Source: Saccharothrix saharensis
GTDB lineage: Bacteria; Actinomycetota; Actinomycetes; Mycobacteriales; Pseudonocardiaceae
Length of the DNA stretch: 64,000 bases
Assembly: GCF_006716745.1 (NCBI RefSeq)
Contig: NZ_VFPP01000001.1
Span: forward strand, 1,674,001-1,738,000
Direction: 5' to 3'
Below the pieces are notes generated by a model, which made no database searches, was not told the DNA's origin, and saw only the letters and a program-made list of their open reading frames with translations. A program made the translations under genes and the position numbers. Shown here one piece after another: positions 20,352 through 27,549 of the stretch (within the stretch, counting starts at the first letter, position 1; the number at the start of each line of letters is the position of its first letter).

Positions 20352-20987
20352 CGTGCTGGGCTCGGTGTGGCGGCGGCGGTTGGACGTGCGGGTGCGGCGG
20401 GTGGCCGGGAAGCTCGCGCTCAAGAGCCCGACGGGCACGGTGGCCGTGCCGTCCGGGTCGACGTCGCCGTTCGCGGCCGCGCTGATGGAGCACCCGGCGC
20501 AGGTGCTGTGGCACAGCGGCGACTCCCGCGACCTGGACGCCGCGTTCTGGGTGACGTTGCCGGCGTCGTGGTTCGCCGCGCACTCGACGTGCGTCCTCGG
20601 CCCGGTGCTCGACAGCGGGCACGACGTGGTGGTGGACGGCTGGTACCACAAGTCCTGGTCGAAGCTGCTCGGCCAGGGCTTCCGGCGCGAGGACCCGGGG
20701 ACGGTGTTCGCGGGCGCGCGCGAACCGGACCACGTCGTCCTGCTGGACGCCGACGTGGCCACCGTGTTCGACCGCCGCGCCGACTTCCGGCCCACCGGGC
20801 CCGGCCTGCACGCCGGGCTGGACCGGGCCGGTTTCGTGAACCACCAGGGTCGCGGGTTGGGCTGATCGAGGAGATGGCGCGCGAGCGGAGGTGGACGACC
20901 GTCCCGGTCACCGCGGACGAGACCGTGCCGGACACGGCCGACGCCACGCGACGCGCTGTCCGGGCGGCGCTGCACCGGCACGGGTGA
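20352..20987 (+). pseudogene. Thymidylate-kinase-like (P-loop nucleotide kinase) remnant
   Basis: The frame up to about 20860 contains GHDVVVDGWYHKSWSKLL and PDHVVLLDADVATVFDRRAD, the core and LID-like parts of dTMP-kinase-like proteins. The remainder (VGLIEEMARERRWTTVPVTA and the C-terminal helix to 20987) is in another frame, so a frameshift lies near 20860. The N-terminal P-loop (GxxGxGKT) is absent. It belongs to the same decayed plus-strand locus. Confidence 0.6.
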
Positions 20988-21035
20988 CCGCGGCGCGGCC
21001 GACGGCCGGTCGTGCCGCCGGCCGCCGCGGCGGTG

Positions 21036-21251
21036 TCAGTGACCGCCGCCCGAGTAGGCGCCGGCCGGTTCCGGGTCGGGCAGCCCGAGCATCAGCAGCA
21101 GCTCGCGGCAGTCCTCCGCGTCGACCGAGTTGTCCGCGACGGTGCGGGCGGCCAGGTGGCGCTGGACGGTCTCCGCCCGGTCGGCCGCGGCGCGCGCGTC
21201 GGCGAAACCGACCGCCGCGCCCTGGGAACGACCAGGTCTGGTCTGCGTCAT
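21036..21251 (-). CDS. Small conserved hypothetical protein
   Basis: Seventy-one residues. A charged Ala/Arg-rich first half precedes the motif NSVDAEDCRELLLMLGL, which recurs in short actinobacterial proteins of unknown function. The ATG at 21251 follows GGGGAGG and GGCGGGG stretches at suitable distances. There is no signal peptide. It sits alone between the decayed locus and the broken peptidase gene, so it may be a surviving fragment of an older unit. Confidence 0.65.
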   Translation of the reverse strand: MTQTRPGRSQGAAVGFADARAAADRAETVQRHLAARTVADNSVDAEDCRELLLMLGLPDPEPAGAYSGGGH

Positions 21252-21599
21252 GACGACCCCGCCTCCCCTGCCGGCAGGGCCGCACCACGCGTGTCGCGAG
21301 CGTGGGTGATCGGACCGGCGTGCCTGCGGGCGTCAGGGGTAGATGATGTGAACGGATGATCCGGCGACAAGCCGGTGCTCCCGTCCCCGGCCCCTGGGAT
21401 GCGGCCGGACTGGGTCGGGTACCGCGCCGGCCTCGTGCCGACAGCTCGTGCCCCAACCAGGCGGACTCTACTCCACGACCGCGCACGGGGCGAAGCGCGG
21501 CACCGCCCGTCAATCTCCAACCAACTGCGAACCACTATTGCCAAGAACCTCCGAGCCGCGCTTGACCGGCTCCCTGGTCGTCGACCGGAGGGGGACGTC
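21252..21599. other. Intergenic region between divergent genes
   Basis: About 350 bases with lower GC than the flanks and no convincing gene. It should contain promoters for the small gene on the left and the peptidase on the right. An A/T-richer patch lies at 21335-21365 (GTAGATGATGTGAACGGATG). I see no clear operator. Confidence 0.4.
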
Positions 21600-22426
21600 G
21601 TGAAGGTCGGAGTGGCCGTGGTCGGAGTGCTGATCGGGTTGGTCCGCCTGGCGACGCCCGCGGCCGCGGCGCCGCGGGCCGCAGCGCTGCCGGTGGTCGA
21701 CATGGAGGCCGTGCTCAAGGCCGCGCAGGTCGACCCGCGCCGGGCCGACTCGGCGCTCACGCCGGGCAGCGGCGACAGCGTGCGGCTGGTGGAGCAGGCG
21801 CTCGTCGCGAGGGGGCACCTGGCCCCGACCTACGTCGACGGGCACTTCGGCACCCGCACGATCGACGCCTACGCGGCCTACCAGCGCTCGCTCGGCTACA
21901 CCGGGCTCGACGCGTCCGGCCCGCCCGGCCCGACGTCGTTGCGGCTGCTGGGCGAGCCGACCTACGCGGTCACGCGCGTGGTGTCGGCGGGCAGTCGGGT
22001 GACCTACCGCAGCGCGCTGATGAACACCCGCACGAAGGCCATGCCGGTCGAGGCGGAACGGCTGCTGGGCCGGTCGTTGGGCATCACGCAGGGCTCTACG
22101 ACCCGGGTGGCGTGCCCGGTTCGGCGGGCACCCACGACGGCGGCGGCGCGTTGGACATCTCGGTGTCGGGCATGACCGCGACGACCCGCACCACCGTGGC
22201 CAGGGTGCTGCGGCAGGTCGGGTTCGCGGCCTGGGTCCGCACGCCCGCGCAGGGCTTCGACCACCACATCCACGCCATCGCGCTGGGCGACCCGGACCTG
22301 TCCACCGGCGCGCGCGACCAGGCGGGCGACTACTACCTGGGCTTCAACGGGCTGGCCGCCCGCGGCCCCGACTACGGGCCGGTCGTGACGCCCAAGCGGA
22401 CCTGGGAGGAGTACCAGCGGCTCTAG
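21600..22426 (+). pseudogene. Secreted peptidoglycan-binding / M15-like metallopeptidase gene with a -1 frameshift
   Basis: Frame one runs from GTG 21600 (GGAGGGGG upstream): signal peptide (VGVLIGLVRLATPAAAA), a PG_binding_1 domain (VRLVEQALVARGHL, VDGHFGTRTIDAYAAYQRSL), then LLGRSLGITQGS. Frame two continues with YDPGGVPGSAGTHDGGGALD and GFDHHIHAIALGD to 22426, carrying the His/Asp/His pattern of M15-type D-Ala-D-Ala carboxypeptidases. One missing base around 22095-22097 (GGCTCTACG, where GGC-TCN-TAC is expected) explains the switch. Everything else is intact, so this is either a very recent mutation or a sequence error. Confidence 0.85.
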
Positions 22427-22458
22427 GATGGGGTGATGACCGTCCGAGCGGGGTGGCG

Positions 22459-23430
22459 ATGAGCAACGTGGAGACCCACCCGTCCGAGCTGATCTGCCAG
22501 AGCGCGTCCGGCGTCGCGGGGGTCGAGGTGCTCGACCCCCGCGACGTGCCGCTGGGCGGGCCGAGGGCGATGACGGTGCGGCGCACGTTGCCGCAGCGGT
22601 CGCGGTCGATGATCGGCGCGTGGTGCTTCGCCGACCACTACGGTCCCGACGACGTCTCGGTCAGCGGGGGCATGGACGTCGCGCCGCACCCGCACACCGG
22701 CCTGCAGACCGCGAGCTGGCTGTTCAGCGGCGAGATCGAGCACCGCGACAGCCTCGGCGTGCACGCGGTGGTGCGGCCGGGCGAGCTGAACCTGATGACG
22801 GCCGGGCACGGCATCTGCCACTCCGAGGTGTCGACGCCGGAGACGACCGTGCTGCACGGCGTGCAGCTGTGGATCGCGCTGCCCGACGCCCACCGCGACG
22901 CGCCGCGCGACTTCCAGCACTACGCGCCCGAGCCGGTGGCGCTGGACGGCGCGTCCGCACGGGTGTTCCTGGGCACGGTCGCGGGCCGGACGTCGCCGGT
23001 GCGCACGTTCACGCCGTTGCTGGGCGCGGAGGTCGTGCTGGAGCCGGGCGCACGGCTGGCGCTGGAGGTGGACGCGGCGTTCGAGCACGGTGTGCTGGTC
23101 GACGTCGGCGCGGTGGAGCTGGGCGGCACGGCGTTGGCGCGCGGCGCCTTGGGCTACGTCGGCGTGGGCGCGACGGCACTGCACCTGGCCAACGTCACCG
23201 GGGAACCGGCCCGCGTGGTCCTGCTGGGCGGCGAACCGCTGGGCGAGGACCTGGTGATGTGGTGGAACTTCGTCGGCCGCACCCACGAGGAGATCGCCCA
23301 CTACCGCGACCAGTGGCAGGCCGGGTCGGACCGCTTCGGCCACGTCGAGGGCTACCCGGGCGCCCGCCTCCCGGCGCCTCCCCTGCCGATGGGGCGCCTC
23401 CGCCCCCGCGGCAACCCGCCCCCGGCCTGA
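22459..23430 (+). CDS. Pirin family protein (cupin)
   Basis: A two-cupin pirin of 323 residues. Metal ligands of the N-terminal cupin are visible in APHPHTGLQT, then IEHRDSLG and GHGICHSE. Pirins include quercetinase-like dioxygenases and redox-sensing co-regulators; the biological role here is unknown. The C-terminal cupin is degenerate, as is usual, and ends with a Pro-rich tail. The ATG at 22459 was chosen; an in-frame GTG two codons earlier is possible. It lies alone between the broken peptidase and a convergent kinase. Confidence 0.92.
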   Translation: MSNVETHPSELICQSASGVAGVEVLDPRDVPLGGPRAMTVRRTLPQRSRSMIGAWCFADHYGPDDVSVSGGMDVAPHPHTGLQTASWLFSGEIEHRDSLGVHAVVRPGELNLMTAGHGICHSEVSTPETTVLHGVQLWIALPDAHRDAPRDFQHYAPEPVALDGASARVFLGTVAGRTSPVRTFTPLLGAEVVLEPGARLALEVDAAFEHGVLVDVGAVELGGTALARGALGYVGVGATALHLANVTGEPARVVLLGGEPLGEDLVMWWNFVGRTHEEIAHYRDQWQAGSDRFGHVEGYPGARLPAPPLPMGRLRPRGNPPPA

Positions 23431-23478
23431 CCCCCCGACCGCCGACCCGACGCGCCCGGTGGTCCTCGCGGGAGCCGA

Positions 23479-24378
23479 TCAGGTCCGGCGGTCGAGCAGG
23501 GCGTGGGCGATCGCGACCTGCTCGGGGTTCAGCGCGGTCTCGCCGTCCTCGACGTCCCACAACGCGTTCTGCAGCACGCGGCCCAGCGTCCAGGCCGTGG
23601 CACGGCGCCGGTCCAGGGCCAGGGTGTCGGTCAGCAGGTCGAAGCGGCGCAGGACGGCGCGCGGCACGTCACCCGTGGCGATCACGGCGTCCCAGCGGCT
23701 GTCCAGGGCGGGCAGCAGGTCGAAGCCGGGGTCGCCGGCCAGCGGTTCCGGGTCGATCGCCAGCCACGGCTCCCGCTCGGCCGCCAGCACGTTGTCGTAG
23801 TGCAGGTCCCAGTGCAACAACCGGTCGCCGGCCTCGCCCACGACCTCGCCCACGGCGGACGCGCACGTGCGCAGCAGCGCCCGGTCCGCGGCCGAGCGCA
23901 ACGCGGGCGCCGCGCCCGCCACCTGGTCGAGCATGGCGTTCGCGATGTCGGCCAGCCGCCGCACGCCCGGCGGTGCCGGCACGGCCACCAGGCGCGCGAG
24001 GAGGTCGGCCAGGACCCGCGTGGCGGCCCCGTCGTCGGCCACCGACGACAGCGGACGGCTCGCGTCCAGCCGTTCCAGCAGCATCGCACCCGGCTCGTGG
24101 TCGAGCAGCCGCACCACGCCGTCGCCGTCCCACGCGCGCAGCCCGATCGGCGCGGCGGCGTTGTCCTCGGTGACGGGGTGCAGCTTGAGCACGGCGGACG
24201 TGCCGTCGGCGCGCACGACCGGCAGCACGAGCGACGCCATGCCGTTGCCCGGCGGTCCGTCCACCCGCAGCCCCCACCGGTCGAGGACGTCGGCGGCGTG
24301 GCCCGGCAGCGCGGCGAGCCACGCCCGCCCCCGGTCGGTGCGGTGGTAGGACGCCGTCAGCGCCTCGGGCACGTTCAC
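23479..24378 (-). CDS. Aminoglycoside/hydroxyurea phosphotransferase family kinase (APH(6)-like)
   Basis: A 299-residue kinase with the complete catalytic loop [10 protein letters not shown], the metal Asp in [16 protein letters not shown], and the N-lobe Lys in AVLKLH. It belongs to the same family as the protein at 15799-16662 but has the standard active site. The family phosphorylates streptomycin-type aminoglycosides or hydroxyurea, so a resistance role is possible but not proven. The GTG start at 24378 overlaps the stop of ynfA (GTGA), making a two-gene operon. Confidence 0.9.
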   Translation of the reverse strand: MNVPEALTASYHRTDRGRAWLAALPGHAADVLDRWGLRVDGPPGNGMASLVLPVVRADGTSAVLKLHPVTEDNAAAPIGLRAWDGDGVVRLLDHEPGAMLLERLDASRPLSSVADDGAATRVLADLLARLVAVPAPPGVRRLADIANAMLDQVAGAAPALRSAADRALLRTCASAVGEVVGEAGDRLLHWDLHYDNVLAAEREPWLAIDPEPLAGDPGFDLLPALDSRWDAVIATGDVPRAVLRRFDLLTDTLALDRRRATAWTLGRVLQNALWDVEDGETALNPEQVAIAHALLDRRT

Positions 24379-24707
24379 GGCCGTGGCCCGTACATGATCA
24401 CGGCCATGCCGGCCAGGCAGATCGCCGCGCCCACGCAGTCCCACCGGTCGGGGCGGAACCCGTCCACCACCACGCCCCACGCGAGCGACCCGGCCACGAA
24501 CACCCCGCCGTACGCGGCGAGGATGCGGCCGAAGTGCGCGTCGGGCTGCAACGTCGCCACGAACCCGTACAGGCCGAGCGCCGCCACGCCCGCGCCGATC
24601 CACAGCAACCCGCGGTGTTCGCGGACGCCCTGCCAGACCAGCCACGCCCCGCCGATCTCGGCGAGCGCGGCCAGCGCGAACAACAGCAGCGAGCGGACCA
24701 CGGTCAT
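24375..24707 (-). CDS. YnfA family (UPF0060) small membrane protein
   Basis: 110 residues with four predicted transmembrane helices ([71 protein letters not shown]). It has the UPF0060 landmarks [10 protein letters not shown] and [17 protein letters not shown]. The family resembles half-size SMR exporters and has been linked to efflux. The ATG lies 7 bases after TATCGT, so its transcript is probably leaderless. It is coupled to an APH-like kinase, and it is divergent from a methyltransferase across a region with a tandem operator. Confidence 0.92.
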   Translation of the reverse strand: MTVVRSLLLFALAALAEIGGAWLVWQGVREHRGLLWIGAGVAALGLYGFVATLQPDAHFGRILAAYGGVFVAGSLAWGVVVDGFRPDRWDCVGAAICLAGMAVIMYGPRP

Positions 24708-24714
24708 GATCGCG

Positions 24715-24720
24715 ACGATA
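24715..24720 (-). promoter_or_regulatory. TANNNT -10 box of a leaderless transcript
   Basis: TATCGT on the minus strand ends 7 bases before the ynfA ATG; there is no ribosome binding site. Confidence 0.45.
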
Positions 24721-24747
24721 GCCGCCTTGACAACACCGCGCAGCGAG

Positions 24748-24775
24748 TGAACAGTTGTTCATGAACACACGTTCA
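24748..24775. promoter_or_regulatory. Tandem dyad operator, probably for the nearby TetR regulator
   Basis: Two 14-bp dyads abut directly. The first is TGAACA-GT-TGTTCA (24748-24761), with perfect arms. The second is TGAACA-CA-CGTTCA (24762-24775), with one mismatch. The pair sits between divergent ynfA and methyltransferase genes, overlapping the expected promoter of the latter. The only regulator gene close by is the TetR protein at 25655. Confidence 0.7.
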
Positions 24776-24793
24776 CAACGAGGGGACGGCGCC

Positions 24794-25603
24794 ATGCCGA
24801 AGATCGTCAACACCCACCAGGCCGAGGCGTGGAACGGGTACGAGGGCCGGCACTGGGCCGAGAACCAGGACCGCTACGACGCCGTGAACAGCGGTTTCAA
24901 CGACATGCTGCTCGCCGCCGCCGACATCGCGCCGCACCACCGGGTGCTCGACATCGGCTGCGGCAACGGCCGGATCGCCCGGTTGGCCGCCCAACGCGCC
25001 GCGCGGGTCCTGGGCGTCGACCTGTCCGGCCCGATGCTGTCCCGCGCGAGGATGGCCGCGGTGGGCGTGCCCACCCTGACCTACGAGCAGGGCGACGCGC
25101 AGGTGTTCCCGTTCCCGCCGCACGCGTTCGACGTGGCGGTCAGCCGGTTCGGCGTCATGTTCTTCGCCGACCCGGTGGCGGCCTTCGCCAACATCCGCGG
25201 CGCGCTCGAGCCCGGCGGCCGGCTCGCGTTCCTGTCGATGCGGGACCTCGGCGACCTGGCCTGGGTGTTCGCCGCGATCGGCGGCACGCCGGTGTCGACG
25301 TCGACCGCCACCGGGCCGCTGTCGCTGTCCGACCCGGCCGTGGTCGACCGGGTGCTCACCGGCGCGGGGTTCACCGACGTCACCGCCGAGGCGGTGGAGG
25401 CGGAGCAGGTGTGGGGGCGTGACGTCGCCGACGCGACGGAGTTCCTGATGGGGTGGGGTCCGGTGCGGTTCGCCCTGCGCGAGGCCTCGCCGTCCACCGT
25501 GGACGGCATCCGGGACGCGGTGTCGGCGGCGCTCGTCCCGTTCGCGGACGGTGACGCGGTGCGGCTGCGCGGCACCGCCCGGCTCGTCACCGCGCGGGCG
25601 TGA
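24794..25603 (+). CDS. Class I SAM-dependent methyltransferase
   Basis: 269 residues. Motif I is VLDIGCGNGRIARLA, the acidic loop is VLGVDLSGPM, and the post-motifs are YEQGDAQVFPF and LEPGGRLAFLSM, a Methyltransf_11/25-type Rossmann fold acting on a small molecule. The ATG at 24794 (MPKIVNTHQ) has AGGGGA upstream; the earlier in-frame ATG at 24755 lies inside the tandem operator and is rejected. The gene is followed after 51 bases by a TetR regulator, and the operator upstream suggests repressor control in response to a substrate or product. Confidence 0.92.
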   Translation: MPKIVNTHQAEAWNGYEGRHWAENQDRYDAVNSGFNDMLLAAADIAPHHRVLDIGCGNGRIARLAAQRAARVLGVDLSGPMLSRARMAAVGVPTLTYEQGDAQVFPFPPHAFDVAVSRFGVMFFADPVAAFANIRGALEPGGRLAFLSMRDLGDLAWVFAAIGGTPVSTSTATGPLSLSDPAVVDRVLTGAGFTDVTAEAVEAEQVWGRDVADATEFLMGWGPVRFALREASPSTVDGIRDAVSAALVPFADGDAVRLRGTARLVTARA

Positions 25604-25640
25604 CGCCGGCCGGGCACGGCTTCCGCCTCCGCTCACCGCC

Positions 25641-25646
25641 TACGAT
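25641..25646 (+). promoter_or_regulatory. TANNNT -10 box for the TetR gene (leaderless)
   Basis: TACGAT ends 8 bases before the TetR ATG; there is no Shine-Dalgarno sequence. Confidence 0.5.
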
Positions 25647-25654
25647 GCAGCGCG

Positions 25655-26275
25655 ATGGCACCACGACGAGCAGCAGCACTGCGTGACGGCGACGTGAGCC
25701 TGCGCGATCACCTGATCGCCGCAGCCACCCGGCTGATCGCCGAACGGGGCACCGCCGGCCTCACCGTCCGCGACATCGCCCGCGCGGCCGACGTGGCGGT
25801 CGGCGTGCTCTACAACCACTTCGCGGACAAGGAGGAACTGCTCGCGCTGGCCCTGCACCAGCACGTCCGCGACGTGGAAGAACGCCTCGGCCGCCCGCGG
25901 ACCGACGGCACCCTGGCGGAGAACCTGCACGCCTTCGTCACGCACGCGCTGGCCGCGCACACGGCGTTCCTGCCCGCGTTCGCCGGCCTGATCGGCCACC
26001 CCGAGGTCTTCGCCCGCTTCGACGCCCTGCCCAACCCGATGGCCGACGGCCACGGCCTGCACCGCTCCCTGGCCGACTACCTGCGCACCGAGCGGTCCCG
26101 CGGCCACGTCGCCGCCGACACCGACCCGGACGCCGTGGCCACCCTCGTCGTGGGCGCGTGCCACGAACTGGTCCTCCCCCGCGTCTTCCGCGGCCTGACC
26201 GACCCGCCACCCATCCCCCCGGGCCACGTGGACGCCCTCGTGGCCACCGTGGTGCGCGGCATCGTGCCGCGCTGA
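25655..26275 (+). CDS. TetR family transcriptional regulator
   Basis: 206 residues. The HTH is ERGTAGLTVRDIARAADVAV followed by GVLYNHFADKEELLALAL, the standard TetR recognition-helix block. The C-terminal ligand domain is of the AefR/TetR_C-like helical type. It probably binds the tandem dyads at 24748-24775, upstream of the methyltransferase. Its own promoter region (TACGAT 8 bases before ATG) has no such dyad, so autoregulation would have to come through read-through from the methyltransferase promoter. Confidence 0.93.
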   Translation: MAPRRAAALRDGDVSLRDHLIAAATRLIAERGTAGLTVRDIARAADVAVGVLYNHFADKEELLALALHQHVRDVEERLGRPRTDGTLAENLHAFVTHALAAHTAFLPAFAGLIGHPEVFARFDALPNPMADGHGLHRSLADYLRTERSRGHVAADTDPDAVATLVVGACHELVLPRVFRGLTDPPPIPPGHVDALVATVVRGIVPR

Positions 26276-26753
26276 CGCCGGGGCGCTTCGCGGCCGATCG
26301 GGGTAAGGGGCGGCGACCGTTGCGACAGAGCGCGGTGACGTGACGCAGAACACTCTTTCCCGTAGTCCGGGATTCGGCTCGATTTCGCCGCAACGGCATG
26401 TTTGAACGCCTTTCACCACCCTGGCGGAGCACTTTCGGGCCACCCGCCCGGCCGGCGCGGTCCGACACATCCGGATAAAGCACGGCACTCGACGAGGAGG
26501 CTTCACGTTCCCGGGGGTCCGCCGCACCGCCCGGCCACCCTCTCGGCGCAATGCCGATTACGATCGGTACAGCGGTACGCATTTGTCCCCGATGGTTCGA
26601 CCGTGGCGCCCTGAGACGATCGGAGCAATTTCCGGCCGCCTGATCGTCCGATACCGGCATTACCAAGGTGCGCGGCACCGGGGTTTCCTGCTTTATTTGT
26701 GACATCGCCGATCCCGGCGAAATCGAGCAGGATTCCACTACCAAGGAGACCTC
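26276..26753. other. Long intergenic leader upstream of a secreted small protein
   Basis: 478 bases without a supported gene and noticeably less GC-rich than the rest. It contains GACGATC (26615-26621) repeated inverted as GATCGTC (26642-26648), and an A/T-rich stretch near 26690-26705 (TGCTTTATTTGTGACATCGC) likely to belong to the promoter. AAGGAG at 26743-26748 serves the next gene. The length suggests regulatory input, but no known riboswitch is recognisable. Confidence 0.4.
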
Positions 26754-27161
26754 GTGTTGAAGCGTCTTGCCTCGGGTGTCGCGCTGGCCGCCATGACCGG
26801 CGCGATGGTGTTCGGTGGCACCTCGGCCGCGCAGGCCACCACCGTCCCCGACGCGTCGTGCATCAACTCCGACCCGACCGGCCTGGTCAACGTGATCGTG
26901 TGCACGATCAACACCACCGTGCAGGTGCCGATCGACCTGCCCGACTCGCTGATCACCATCGGCGACGTCGCGAGCGGCAACACCATCAAGGTGCTGAACG
27001 GCGCCGAGCTGGACGCGGTCGAGGTCACCATCAAGGACGTCATCGACGACGTGAACGTCGAGGACAACCTCATCTTCAAGAGCGCCCTGGTGGACGCCCT
27101 GAACAACGCCGACATCATCGACGACATCGACGTCTCGAAGGTCCTGGTCGACCTGCTCTGA
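26754..27161 (+). CDS. Small secreted acidic protein of unknown function
   Basis: 135 residues from GTG 26754 after AAGGAG. A clear Sec signal peptide (LASGVALAAMTGAMVFGGTS) ends near AQA-TT, leaving about 105 mature residues. The mature part is rich in Asp, Val, Ile and Asn, has two Cys (DASC and VNVIVC) that could form one disulfide, and shows a beta-type alternation (IKVLNGAELDAVEVTIKDVI). I do not recognise a family; it is not a chaplin. It has its own promoter region and a strong terminator, so it is a monocistronic, probably abundant extracellular or wall protein. Confidence 0.75.
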   Translation: MLKRLASGVALAAMTGAMVFGGTSAAQATTVPDASCINSDPTGLVNVIVCTINTTVQVPIDLPDSLITIGDVASGNTIKVLNGAELDAVEVTIKDVIDDVNVEDNLIFKSALVDALNNADIIDDIDVSKVLVDLL

Positions 27162-27234
27162 GATTTCCTCACGATTCCTGAACCGGCGATGACCTCGCCG
27201 TCACGCGCCTAGACCACCCACGAACGGCGCATCC

Positions 27235-27277
27235 GGCTCCGCGCGCCGCCCTCCACCACCGGGCGGCGCGCGGAGCC
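27235..27277 (+). terminator. Hairpin terminator
   Basis: A perfect 17-bp GC stem (27235-27251 with 27261-27277), 9-base loop and TTT lie 73 bases after the secreted small-protein gene. The rest of 27162-27549 shows no gene and should hold the promoter of the STAND protein. Confidence 0.8.
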
Positions 27278-27549
27278 TTTCCCGTTCACCCGCCGCGATC
27301 ACCGCTCCCGTCCGACCGCGTCGCACCCGTCGACGCGGTCGGACGCCCCCTTCCCCCCTTTGACGGACCCGCCGGCCTCACGTCCCCCCTTGAGCGCGGG
27401 CCGGCTGGTCCGTCGCGGTCAACGATGGCCGATCTTGGGGTGAGGACGCGAGCGGTGCGGGACGCTGGGACACGGCGGATGCCTTGAGCTGCGAAGACGT
27501 GGACCGGTGGGACGGCCTGTGGGACGCTGGGTGATCGAGGGGGCGGGGC

